From Methylobacterium goesingense (GTDB taxonomy: Bacteria > Pseudomonadota > Alphaproteobacteria > Rhizobiales > Beijerinckiaceae), in NCBI RefSeq assembly GCF_022179225.1, contig NZ_BPQL01000005.1, positions 1 to 42,555 on the forward strand: 42,555 nucleotides of DNA, read 5' to 3'. How positions within the stretch are numbered: position 1 is the stretch's first letter; each line of letters starts with the position of its first letter. Positions 33,306-42,555 of the stretch are shown in pieces. The position numbers and the translations under genes are program-made. Below the pieces are notes generated by a model. That model searched no databases and was not told where the DNA came from. It saw only the letters and a list, made by a program, of their open reading frames with translations.

Positions 33306-34214
33306 TTACAGGCCGCCGGGCTCGATTGGCGGCAGGGCCGCCACCAGCTGCCGCAGGAAGGCCTGGACGGCGTGCGGCAACCGGCGGTCGCGCATGACCT
33401 GGACCTGGATGCCGCGCGTCAGGCTCGCCCGCGAGCGCACCGGGATGCAGACGAGTTCGCCCAAGCGCACCGGCGTCTGCACCGAGAGGGCCGACATCAG
33501 CGCCAACCCCTTCGTCCGCCGGACGAAGGGCAGCAGGGCGGAGAGGATGTTGGCCGTGAGCGTCGGCTCGATGGTGATGCCCTCCGCGAGGCAGGCCGCG
33601 TCGAAGACCCGCCGGGCGGTGGTGTCGAGGGTCGGCACCGCGATCGGATAGGCCTGGAGGTCGCTCAGCTGGATCGAGGGCCGGCGCGCCAGGGGATGAT
33701 CGGGGGCGCTGAGCGCCACCATCTCCACCGCGTTGTCGTACGCGACCGCGACGAGGCTCGATGGGGCGAGCGCGAAGGTGATGCCGATATCGGCATCACC
33801 CGCCGCCACCACATGCGTGACCTGGGCGGGGGGCAGCATCTGCACCTCGAAGCGGATGCCCGGATGGGCGGCGTGGAACTCCGCGATCGCGTTCGGCAGG
33901 AGATCGAGGGCGAACCCCTCCGAGGTGGCGATGCGGATGAAGCCGCGCGCAAGCCCCTGCAATTCCTGGATTTCGGCCGCGACCTGCTCGGCCCGCATCA
34001 GGGTCTGGTGCGCGTGCGCGGCCAGAAGCTCGCCCGCCGGGCTCGGCACCATGCCGCGCGGACGACGCTCGAACAGCACGCAGTCGAGTTCGGCCTCGAG
34101 ATTGGCGATCTGCCGGCTGATCGCCGAGGCGGCGACGTTCAGCTGCGCGGAGGCCGCCGCGATCGAGCCGGTGCGGGCGACCGCCAGGAAATAACGCAGG
34201 CTCGCGACTTGCAT
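33306..34214 (-). CDS. LysR-type transcriptional regulator
   Basis: A 302-residue regulator. N-terminal winged helix: SLRYFLAVARTGSIAAASAQ, then VAASAISRQIANLEAELDCV and LFERRPRGM. The effector domain runs from about 90 to 295 (FIRIATSEGFALDLLPNAI, DADIGITFALAPSS). I chose ATG 34214 (MQVASLRYF) because GGAGGA lies six bases before it; the Met four codons upstream and the longer frame lack a ribosome site. It is divergent from the peptide-transporter binding protein gene (152 bp between), which it probably controls. Ligand unknown. Confidence 0.9.
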   Translation of the reverse strand: MQVASLRYFLAVARTGSIAAASAQLNVAASAISRQIANLEAELDCVLFERRPRGMVPSPAGELLAAHAHQTLMRAEQVAAEIQELQGLARGFIRIATSEGFALDLLPNAIAEFHAAHPGIRFEVQMLPPAQVTHVVAAGDADIGITFALAPSSLVAVAYDNAVEMVALSAPDHPLARRPSIQLSDLQAYPIAVPTLDTTARRVFDAACLAEGITIEPTLTANILSALLPFVRRTKGLALMSALSVQTPVRLGELVCIPVRSRASLTRGIQVQVMRDRRLPHAVQAFLRQLVAALPPIEPGGL

Positions 34215-34366
34215 ATCTTCCTCCATTGCCGAAACGGCACGGCAGCAATCGCTAAATTCTACTTGTTGCGATGCAAAATGCACAACATCCTGGCACGACA
34301 AAAAAAGCGGCAGACGGATGCAAGCGGCGCGATGCCGTTGCGTGAACAGCGAGAGGACCCGGGATC

Positions 34367-35893
34367 ATGACGCGACACGGCTCTGCGGCGCGCACCGCGC
34401 TCACCCTGCTGATGCTGGCGACCAGCGTCCCGGCACTCGCCGGCAAGGCGAACGACACCCTGGTCTACGCCTCCGACACCGAGCCGGAAAACGTCAGCCC
34501 GTATCATAACAGTGCCCGCGAGGGCGTCATCCTGGCCCGCAACGTCTGGGACACCCTGCTCTACCGGGACCCGAAAACTGGCGCGTACCAGCCGATGCTG
34601 GCCACCGCCTGGAAATGGGTCGACCCCGTTACCCTCGAACTGACCCTTCGCGAGGGCGTGACATTCCACAACGGCGACCCGTTCGGGCCCGAGGACGTCG
34701 CCTTCACCTTCAACTACGTGCTGACGCCGGAAGCCCGCACGGTCACGAAGCAGAACGTCGACTGGATGAAGTCGGCGGAGGTGGTGGATGCCCGTACAGT
34801 CCGTATCCATCTGAAGACCGCCTTCCCGGCGGCGCTCGAATACCTCGCCGGCCCGACCCCGATCTTTCCCGCCGCCTACTTCAAACGCGTCGGCCTCGAC
34901 GGCTTCGCCAAGGCGCCCGTGGGGACCGGTCCCTATCGCATCACCGCGGTGGAGAACGGGCGCGGCGTGAAGATGGAGCGCTTCGCCAAGTACTGGCCCG
35001 GCAGCCCGATCGGTACGCCAAAGATCGGCAAGCTCGAATTCCGCGTCATCCCCGACGCCGACAGCCGCATGGCCGAGCTCGTCACCGGTGGCATCGACTG
35101 GATCTGGCGCGTGCCGAGTGACCAGGCCGACCAGTTGAAGGCCGCGCCGAACGTCGCGGTGCTCAGCGCCGAGACCATGCGGGTCGGCTTCCTGCAGTTC
35201 GACACCCTGGGGCGGGCCGCCGCCAATTCGCCCTTGAAGGACGTGCGCGTCCGCCAGGCGATCTCCTACGCCATCGACCGCAAGGCCATGGTCGACAACC
35301 TCGTGCGCGGCGGCAGCCGGGTGATGAACGCGGCCTGCTTCATCGACCAATTCGGCTGCACCGACGAAGGCGTGCCGCGTTACGCCTACGATCCGGCCAA
35401 GGCAAAAGCGCTCCTCAAGGAGGCGGGCTATCCGGACGGGTTCGAGATCGATCTCGGCGCCTATCGCGAGCGCGACTACGCGGAGGCGGTGATCGGCTAC
35501 CTGCGCGCGGTGGGCATCAAGGCGCGCCTGAACTACCTTCGCTACGCGGCCCTGCGCGACCTGATCCGCGGCGGCAAGGTCTCGATCGCCTTCCAGACCT
35601 GGGGCTCGTTCTCGGTGCTCGACGTCTCGGCCTTCACGGGCGTGTACTTCAAGGGCGGCGACGAGGACCTGACCAAGGACCCGGAGACCATCGCGGCCCT
35701 CCAGGCCGGCGACGGCGCCACCGATCCGGCGCTGCGCAAAGCGAAGTATTCGGAAGCCCTCAAGCGCATCGCGGGTCAGGCCTATGCCCTGCCGATGTTC
35801 TCCTACTCGACGAACTACGCCTTCACCACGGACCTCGCCTTCACCGCGCAGCCCGACGAACTGCCGCGCTTCTACGCGGCGTCGTGGAAGTGA
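34367..35893 (+). CDS. family 5 ABC substrate-binding protein (dipeptide/oligopeptide type)
   Basis: A 508-residue periplasmic protein with signal peptide (ARTALTLLMLATSVPALA). SBP_bac_5 features: LVYASDTEPENVSPYHNSAR, LELTLREGVTFHNGDPFGPE, the KAPVGTGPYRI loop, VRQAISYAIDRKAMVDNLVR and YDPAKAKALLKEAGYPDGF. The family takes di- and oligopeptides, nickel complexes, opines or glutathione; the ligand here cannot be named. It opens an operon with two permeases, a peptidase and a fused ATPase. The 247-bp gap to the first permease carries hairpins that may separate its expression from theirs. Confidence 0.9.
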   Translation: MTRHGSAARTALTLLMLATSVPALAGKANDTLVYASDTEPENVSPYHNSAREGVILARNVWDTLLYRDPKTGAYQPMLATAWKWVDPVTLELTLREGVTFHNGDPFGPEDVAFTFNYVLTPEARTVTKQNVDWMKSAEVVDARTVRIHLKTAFPAALEYLAGPTPIFPAAYFKRVGLDGFAKAPVGTGPYRITAVENGRGVKMERFAKYWPGSPIGTPKIGKLEFRVIPDADSRMAELVTGGIDWIWRVPSDQADQLKAAPNVAVLSAETMRVGFLQFDTLGRAAANSPLKDVRVRQAISYAIDRKAMVDNLVRGGSRVMNAACFIDQFGCTDEGVPRYAYDPAKAKALLKEAGYPDGFEIDLGAYRERDYAEAVIGYLRAVGIKARLNYLRYAALRDLIRGGKVSIAFQTWGSFSVLDVSAFTGVYFKGGDEDLTKDPETIAALQAGDGATDPALRKAKYSEALKRIAGQAYALPMFSYSTNYAFTTDLAFTAQPDELPRFYAASWK

Positions 35894-35954
35894 GGGGTCG
35901 AACGGCGACGGCTTGAGGGCGGGCGCCATCGCGGTTCTGCAAGCAGTCCGCGTC

Positions 35955-35977
35955 CCTCTCCCCCTTGTGGGGAGAGG
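35955..35977. repeat. intercistronic hairpin 1
   Basis: CCTCTCCCC (35955-35963) pairs exactly with GGGGAGAGG (35969-35977) around a five-base loop. It lies 62 bp after the binding-protein stop, inside the transporter operon. Similar CTCTCCC/GGGAGAG stems occur at 22267-22340. Confidence 0.65.
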
Positions 35978-36062
35978 TCAGGAATGGGGGTGAATGGACG
36001 ACCCTCTTGGTGCGGCGGTTGGCGGAGCCGCCCCACCCCCAACGCCTCCCCAAAAGTACGAC

Positions 36063-36086
36063 GGATCTCGGGCAGGCCCGAGATCC
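36063..36086. repeat. intercistronic hairpin 2, perfect
   Basis: GGATCTCGGGC (36063-36073) and GCCCGAGATCC (36076-36086) form an 11-bp perfect stem with a two-base loop, 55 bp before the first permease start. No T-run follows, so it looks more like an RNA-stabilising or processing element than a terminator. Confidence 0.75.
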
Positions 36087-36140
36087 GCTGGGGAGGGAGG
36101 CCGCGTCGCGATTGGCGCAATTGAACGAAGGAACCCGGCC

Positions 36141-37055
36141 ATGCTCAGGTTCATGATCCAACGAAGTCTGGTCGCCCTGGCGGTCGCCGTGACGGTGTCG
36201 GTGGCGAGCTTCATGCTGCTGCACCTCTCAGGCGATCTCGCCACCGCTATCGCGGGGCCGGAGGCGACCTCCGTGCAGGTGGAGGCGATCCGGACCCAGT
36301 ACGGGCTCGATCAGCCCCTCCTGACGCAGTTCTTCGCCTGGGCCGCCCGGGCGATCCAGCTCGACTTCGGAAACTCGTTCTACTTCCGAGAGAGTGTGAT
36401 CGACCTCCTCGCGGCGCGCATGCCCATCACCCTGTTCCTCGGGGTGGTGGCCCTCGCCGTGGCGCTCTTCGTGGCGATCCCCCTCGGGGTGCTCGCCGCC
36501 GTCAAGCGCGACACCTGGATCGACCGGGCCGCCCTCTCGGTCTCGGTGCTGGGGCAGGCCATGCCGAGCTTCTGGTTCGGTCTGACCCTGATCATGATCT
36601 TCTCGGTGAACCTGCGCTGGCTGCCGGTTTCGGGCAACACGACCTGGAAGCACTTCGTGCTGCCGGCGATCGCGCTCGGCTACTACGCCATGCCGGCGGT
36701 GATGCGGCTCACCCGCAACGGCATGCTCGAAGTCCTGGCCTCGGATTACGTCCGCACGGCACGGGCGAAAGGTCTGCCACCGCGAAAAATCCTGATCCGG
36801 CACGCCCTGCGCAACGCCGTCATCCCGGTCATCGCGCTCGCCGCCGTGCAATTCGGCTTCATGCTCGGCGGCTCCATCGTGATCGAGGCGGTGTTCTCGC
36901 TCCAGGGCCTCGGCCAGCTCGCCTGGGAATCCATCGCCCGCAACGACTTCCCCGTGGTGCAGGCGATCGTGCTGGTGCTGGCGATGATCTACATCGCCCT
37001 GACGCTGGCCGCCGACCTCCTCAACGCCTTCCTCGATCCCCGGCTGCGCCAATGA
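36141..37055 (+). CDS. DppB-type ABC permease
   Basis: A 304-residue inner-membrane permease with about six helices. It begins MLRFMIQRSLVALAVAVTVS, the typical DppB start, followed by the periplasmic TQYGLDQPLLTQFFAWAARA. The ATPase-contacting EAA loop is VLASDYVRTARAKGLPPRKI. ATG 36141 has GAAGGAA twelve bases upstream; the frame runs further into the hairpin region without family similarity. Its last codon overlaps the next permease (ATGA). Confidence 0.92.
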   Translation: MLRFMIQRSLVALAVAVTVSVASFMLLHLSGDLATAIAGPEATSVQVEAIRTQYGLDQPLLTQFFAWAARAIQLDFGNSFYFRESVIDLLAARMPITLFLGVVALAVALFVAIPLGVLAAVKRDTWIDRAALSVSVLGQAMPSFWFGLTLIMIFSVNLRWLPVSGNTTWKHFVLPAIALGYYAMPAVMRLTRNGMLEVLASDYVRTARAKGLPPRKILIRHALRNAVIPVIALAAVQFGFMLGGSIVIEAVFSLQGLGQLAWESIARNDFPVVQAIVLVLAMIYIALTLAADLLNAFLDPRLRQ

Positions 37056-38005
37056 CCCTCCAGCCCTCCGCCTCCCCGATCTCCGCCGGCTTGCCCGAGA
37101 CGCCGACGACCCTCCCGGTCGACACCGCGGCGGCGCTCCCCGCCGCCCGCTCGCCCACCGCCCTGGCGCTGCGGCGCGGCCTCCACCACGGCGGCTTCCT
37201 CATCGGCGCCGGTCTCCTCGGAGCCATCGTGCTCTGCGCGCTGGCCGCCCCGCTGATCGCCCCCCACGATCCCTACGCGCAGGACGTCTCGCGGCGCCTG
37301 ATCCCGCCGATCTGGCAGGCCAAGGGCAACTGGGACCACGTGCTCGGCACCGACAAGCTCGGGCGCGACTACCTCAGCCGCCTGATCTACGGCAGCCAGA
37401 TCTCGCTGCTCATCGGGATCGCGGCGGCCGCCATCTCGGGGGTGATCGGCACCACGCTCGGCATCTGCGCCGGCTATTTCGGCGGCCGGGTCGACGCGGT
37501 GGTGAGCTACATCGTGACCACGCGGCTCGCCATGCCGGTGGTGCTGGTGGCGCTCGCCATGGCGTCCCTCGTCGGTGGCTCGCTGAAGGTGGTGGTGCTC
37601 GTCCTGGGCTTCCTGCTCTGGGACCGCTTCGCCGTGGTCACCCGCGCGGCGGCCCGGCAGATCCGCGACCAGGACTTCATCGCGGCGGCCCGCGCCACCG
37701 GATTCTCCCCGGCCCGCATCCTGTTCCAAGAAGTCCTACCCAACATCCTCAATGCTCTGATCGTGGTGGCGACCCTGGAGATGGCGCACGCCATCCTGCT
37801 CGAAGCCGCCCTGTCCTTCCTCGGCCTTGGGGTGCAGCCGCCCCTGCCCTCCTGGGGTCTGATGATCGCCGAGGGCAAGCCGTACATGTTCTTCCAGCCG
37901 TGGGTCATCACCATCCCGGGCGTCGCCCTGCTGGTCCTCGTCCTGGCGATCAACCTGCTGGGTGACGGCATCCGCGACGTCACCGCCCCCGAGGGGCGGC
38001 GCTGA
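37052..38005 (+). CDS. DppC-type ABC permease
   Basis: A 317-residue second permease. After an unusually long polar N-terminus (about 45 residues rich in Pro, Thr and Ala) comes the DppC region: IVLCALAAPLIAPHDPYAQD, the family-typical LGTDKLGRDYLSRLIYGSQI, then helices and the EAA loop DFIAAARATGFSPARILFQ. It ends GDGIRDVTAPEGRR, as DppC does. The start overlaps the previous gene by four bases. The extended N-terminus is the only oddity. Confidence 0.92.
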   Translation: MTLQPSASPISAGLPETPTTLPVDTAAALPAARSPTALALRRGLHHGGFLIGAGLLGAIVLCALAAPLIAPHDPYAQDVSRRLIPPIWQAKGNWDHVLGTDKLGRDYLSRLIYGSQISLLIGIAAAAISGVIGTTLGICAGYFGGRVDAVVSYIVTTRLAMPVVLVALAMASLVGGSLKVVVLVLGFLLWDRFAVVTRAAARQIRDQDFIAAARATGFSPARILFQEVLPNILNALIVVATLEMAHAILLEAALSFLGLGVQPPLPSWGLMIAEGKPYMFFQPWVITIPGVALLVLVLAINLLGDGIRDVTAPEGRR

Positions 38006-38047
38006 GCGCCGCTCCGCATCCGACCCAACCCCATCCCGAGTGCAGCC

Positions 38048-39469
38048 ATGTCCCGACACGATGCGATCGCGCGCGCCGCGCGCCACTACGACGAGGGCGG
38101 TTTCCTCAAGGTCCTGCAGGAGGCCGTCGCTCGTCCGACCGAGAGCCAGACTTCGGGGCAGTTGCCGAAGCTGCGCGCTTATCTCGCCGACTTTCTCGTG
38201 CCCCTGATCGCGCCGCTGGGCTTTGCCAGCCGCTTCCTCGACAACCCGGACGGCACGCACGGGCCCTTCCTCATCGCCGAGCGGATCGAGGGTGCCGACC
38301 TGCCGACGGTCCTGATTTACGGCCACGGCGACACCGTGCGGGGCTACCCCGAGCAGTGGCGCGAAGGTCTCGATCCCTGGTCCATCACCATCGAGGGCGA
38401 GCGCTGGTACGGGCGCGGCACCGCCGACAACAAGGGCCAGCACATCCTCAACCTCGGGGCGCTGGCGGCGGTGATGGAGGCGCGCGACGGGCGCCTCGGC
38501 TTCAACACCAAGTTGCTGATCGAGATGGGCGAGGAAGCCGGCTCGCCGGGCCTGCGTGACCTCTGCCGGGCGGAAGCCCAGGCCCTGAAGGCCGACGTGC
38601 TCATCGCGTCGGACGGGCCGCGCGTGAGCGCCGAGCGGCCGACCATCTTCCTCGGCTCGCGGGGCGGCTTCACCTTCGAGATGCTGCTGGATCTGCGCGC
38701 GGGCAGCCACCATTCGGGCAATTGGGGCGGCCTCCTGCGCAACCCCGGCACGGTGCTGGCCAACGCCATCGCCACGCTCGTCGACGGGCGCGGCACCATC
38801 CTGCTCGACGCCCTGCGCCCGCCCGCGATCCCCGACAACGTCCGCGCGGCGCTGGCCGACATCGCCGTCGGCACCGATCCGACCGCGCCGGCGATCGACG
38901 CGGATTGGGGCGAGCCCGGGCTGACCGCCGCCGAGCGGGTCTTCGCCTGGAACACCCTCGAAGTCCTGGCCTTCAAGACCGGCGACCCGGACGGCCCCCT
39001 CAACGCCGTGCCGCCCACCGCCAAGGCGACGCTTCAGTTGCGCTTCGTCGTCGGCACCGATTGGGAGGCGATCCTGCCGGCCCTGCGGGCTCATCTCGAC
39101 GCGCACGGCTATCCGATGGTCGAGGTCCGCGCCGCCCGCACCGAGGTCTTCCGCGCGACCCGTCTTCCCGTCGAGGATCCTTGGGTCGACTGGGCGCTGG
39201 CCTCGATCGCCGAGAGCACCGGCAAGCGTCCGGCCCTGCTGCCGAATCTCGGCGGCTCCCTGCCCAACGATGCCTTCTCGGAAATTCTCGGCCTGCCCAC
39301 CCTGTGGGTGCCCCATTCCTACCCGGCCTGCCTCCAGCACGGCCCCGACGAGCACCTCCTGGGCCCGCCCTCGCGCGAGGCCCTGATGCTGATGGCGGGC
39401 CTGTACTGGGACCTCGCCGAGACCGGGCCGGCGGTGCTGGCCCGGCGCGAAGCCCTCAAGGGAGCCTGA
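38048..39469 (+). CDS. M20 family metallopeptidase
   Basis: A 473-residue cytoplasmic zinc amidohydrolase. The metal motifs are IYGHGDTVRGYPEQW (His and general-base Asp), WYGRGTADNKGQHI (bridging Asp), EMGEEAGSPGL (catalytic Glu and metal Glu), SDGP (metal Asp), and a late His in YPACLQHGPDEHLL. The dimerisation domain sits at about 200-330 (AGSHHSGNWGG). Close relatives are CNDP-type dipeptidases and carboxypeptidases. Encoded between the permeases and their ATPase, it probably hydrolyses the imported compound. The start is ATG 38048, 42 bp after the permease. Confidence 0.9.
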   Translation: MSRHDAIARAARHYDEGGFLKVLQEAVARPTESQTSGQLPKLRAYLADFLVPLIAPLGFASRFLDNPDGTHGPFLIAERIEGADLPTVLIYGHGDTVRGYPEQWREGLDPWSITIEGERWYGRGTADNKGQHILNLGALAAVMEARDGRLGFNTKLLIEMGEEAGSPGLRDLCRAEAQALKADVLIASDGPRVSAERPTIFLGSRGGFTFEMLLDLRAGSHHSGNWGGLLRNPGTVLANAIATLVDGRGTILLDALRPPAIPDNVRAALADIAVGTDPTAPAIDADWGEPGLTAAERVFAWNTLEVLAFKTGDPDGPLNAVPPTAKATLQLRFVVGTDWEAILPALRAHLDAHGYPMVEVRAARTEVFRATRLPVEDPWVDWALASIAESTGKRPALLPNLGGSLPNDAFSEILGLPTLWVPHSYPACLQHGPDEHLLGPPSREALMLMAGLYWDLAETGPAVLARREALKGA

Positions 39470-39471
39470 CC

Positions 39472-41082
<1,611 letters not shown>

Positions 41083-41122
41083 CAGGCGGTCGGGGATCGC
41101 AAGGCCGGGACTTCCTTTGGCC

Positions 41123-41161
41123 GGTCCGGCGCGACATGGTCGCTCCCCGACGGCCGGACCG
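41123..41161. terminator. possible stem-loop after the transporter operon
   Basis: CGGTCCGGC (41122-41130) pairs with GCCGGACCG (41153-41161), enclosing a smaller perfect hairpin GCGAC-ATG-GTCGC (41131-41143). It sits 40 bp after the ATPase stop and 30 bp before the next start. There is no U-run, so a terminator is only one possibility. Confidence 0.35.
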
Positions 41162-41191
41162 CTCCGGCCAACACCTGAAGAGCCCCGAACC

Positions 41192-42555
41192 ATGACGGAT
41201 ACCGCGCCGGACCCGCACGACCTCGCCCCGTTCCGGGACCTCCTCGGGGAGAGCGGGGTCCTCGCCGATCCCGCGATGACGGCGCGCTACACCCGCGACC
41301 AGCGCGACCTGATGCAGGGCGAGACCCCGGCGGTGCTGCGCCCGCGCAGCGTCGAAGAGGTTCAGGAACTCGTGCGGCTCGCCCGCCGCCACGGCTTCGG
41401 TCTCGTGCCTCAGGGCGGCAACACGGGCTATGTCGGCGGGGCGACGCCGGAGCCCGGCCGGCGCCAACTCGTCGTCAGTCTGGAGCGGATGACGGGGATC
41501 CGCGCCGTCGACCCCCTGAACTTCACCCTGGCCTGCGACGCAGGGTGCATCCTGGCGGATGCGCAGCGGGCGGCGGACGCCGAGGGCCTGTTCCTGCCCT
41601 TGAGCCTCGGGGCGGAGGGAAGCTGCCGCCTCGGCGGCAACCTCGGCACCAATGCGGGCGGCCTGCAGGTGCTGCGCTACGGCATGGCCCGCGACCTCGT
41701 GCTCGGCCTCGAAGTGGTGCTGCCGGACGGAACGCTGTTCTCCGACATGCGGACCCTGCGCAAGAATAACGTCGGCTACGACCTCAAGCAGCTCTTCATC
41801 GGCGCGGAAGGGACGCTGGGCATCATCACGGGCGTGGTGCTCAAGCTCTGGCCGGCGCAGGGGCAGCGGGCGACGGCTTGGCTCGAACTCGCGGAGGACG
41901 CGCCGATCCCCGAGATGGCCGCCCTGGTGCGCCGGGAGACCTCCGACCTCGCCTCGACCTTCGAGCTGATCTCGGCCTCCTCCCTCGGTCTCGTGGCCGA
42001 GATGCGCGGCGCCGAGACCGGCTTGAAGGCGGGCCCCGGCGGCGCCGTGCTCCTCGAACTCACCGCCTCCTCGGAGCGTATCCCCCTCGACGACGTGCTG
42101 ATGGGCTGCCTAGAGATGCTGATGGAGCGCGGCTGGGTGGAGGACGCGGTGCTGGCCCAGTCGGAGGCGCAGCGCCGGGCCTTCTGGGCGGTACGCGAGA
42201 CGATCCCCGAGGGGGAGAAGCATGCCGGCGGCTCGGTGAAGCACGATATCGCCCTGCCGGTCTCGCGCCTGACGGATTTCCTCAACCGGGGTGCCGCGCT
42301 CCTGGCGGAGCGGATGCCGGGAGTGCGCCTCTCCGTCTACGGCCATGTCGGGGACGGCAACCTGCACTACAACCTCGTGGTGCCGGCCGGCCGGGATCGC
42401 CTCGACTTCACCCGCGCGGTCGAGGCCGGCTTCGCCCATGAACTCTACGCCGCCGCGATCGGACTCGGGGGCAGCTTCAGCGCCGAGTACGGCATCGGCC
42501 GGTTCAAGCGCGACCTGCTGGTGCGCTATTCCGATCCCGAGCGCCTGCGCCTGAT
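41192..42555 (+). CDS. D-2-hydroxyglutarate-dehydrogenase-like flavoprotein, 3' end missing
   Basis: The first 454 residues of an FAD-linked 2-hydroxyacid dehydrogenase; the window ends before the stop codon. The FAD-binding PCMH domain shows LVPQGGNTGYVGGA, LSLGAEGSCRLGGNLGTNAG, then LRYGMARDLVLGLEVVLPDG and KQLFIGAEGTLGIITGVVLK, closest to D-2-hydroxyglutarate dehydrogenases. The C-terminal cap has the metal pair His385 and His392 (GHVGDGNLHYN) and Glu432 (SAEYGIGRFKRD). The next residue is Tyr433, where the family has a conserved His. D-lactate dehydrogenase is the alternative. The start is ATG 41192, 109 bp after the transporter operon. Confidence 0.88.
   Translation, partial: MTDTAPDPHDLAPFRDLLGESGVLADPAMTARYTRDQRDLMQGETPAVLRPRSVEEVQELVRLARRHGFGLVPQGGNTGYVGGATPEPGRRQLVVSLERMTGIRAVDPLNFTLACDAGCILADAQRAADAEGLFLPLSLGAEGSCRLGGNLGTNAGGLQVLRYGMARDLVLGLEVVLPDGTLFSDMRTLRKNNVGYDLKQLFIGAEGTLGIITGVVLKLWPAQGQRATAWLELAEDAPIPEMAALVRRETSDLASTFELISASSLGLVAEMRGAETGLKAGPGGAVLLELTASSERIPLDDVLMGCLEMLMERGWVEDAVLAQSEAQRRAFWAVRETIPEGEKHAGGSVKHDIALPVSRLTDFLNRGAALLAERMPGVRLSVYGHVGDGNLHYNLVVPAGRDRLDFTRAVEAGFAHELYAAAIGLGGSFSAEYGIGRFKRDLLVRYSDPERLRL

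Overview
The window reads as one contig from a very GC-rich alphaproteobacterium of the order Hyphomicrobiales, most like Methylobacterium or Methylorubrum. This is inferred from gene content: class I PhaC, AcdR/AcdS, RF2 with an SPY motif, BON and universal stress proteins, and short GC-rich intergenic hairpins. Both ends cut through genes (prfB on the left, an FAD-linked dehydrogenase on the right). The first 58 bases form a fold-back that looks like an assembly end or a small inversion. No rRNA, tRNA, CRISPR array, intact insertion sequence or phage gene was seen.

Region 1 (1-8600) is housekeeping and carbon metabolism: prfB with its programmed +1 frameshift site, a DUF2809 membrane protein, three small exported proteins, an OmpA-like domain protein, an AlaC-type aminotransferase, polyhydroxyalkanoate synthase phaC overlapping a GNAT acetyltransferase, and an MFS transporter.

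Region 2 (8600-22100) is a stress and metal island. It carries two intact universal stress proteins and one decayed one, a small c-type cytochrome translationally linked to a stress protein, a three-BON-domain protein behind a 71-residue membrane protein, a CzcBA-type RND exporter without its outer-membrane partner, a divergent response regulator/sensor kinase pair, and a P1B-5-like metal ATPase. Three near-identical FNR/FixK-type boxes (CTTGATCCANCTCAAG) sit 56-67 bp upstream of three minus-strand start codons. A fourth, perfect FNR palindrome lies before a 75-residue hypothetical gene. This suggests one oxygen- or redox-responsive regulon spread through the island; the regulator itself is not in the window.

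Region 3 (22100-30350) starts with an FAD/NAD(P)-binding protein. A sulfur-acquisition-like operon follows: acyl-CoA-dehydrogenase-like flavoprotein, LLM-type monooxygenase, two paralogous substrate-binding proteins, and a cupin with a histidine-rich N-terminus. It has no permease or ATPase. After it lies a cluster of gene remnants: an unidentified 3' fragment, pyrE with an in-frame stop and internal deletion, an amidohydrolase 5' fragment, and the 3' half of an amino-acid ABC ATPase.

Region 4 (30350-42555) handles small amino compounds. dsdA (D-serine ammonia-lyase) lies behind acdR, which is divergent from acdS (ACC deaminase). A LysR regulator is divergent from a dipeptide/oligopeptide-type ABC operon (binding protein, two permeases, an M20 peptidase and a fused double ATPase). 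The window ends in a D-2-hydroxyglutarate-dehydrogenase-like flavoprotein. ACC deaminase and D-serine lyase together suggest life on or near plants.
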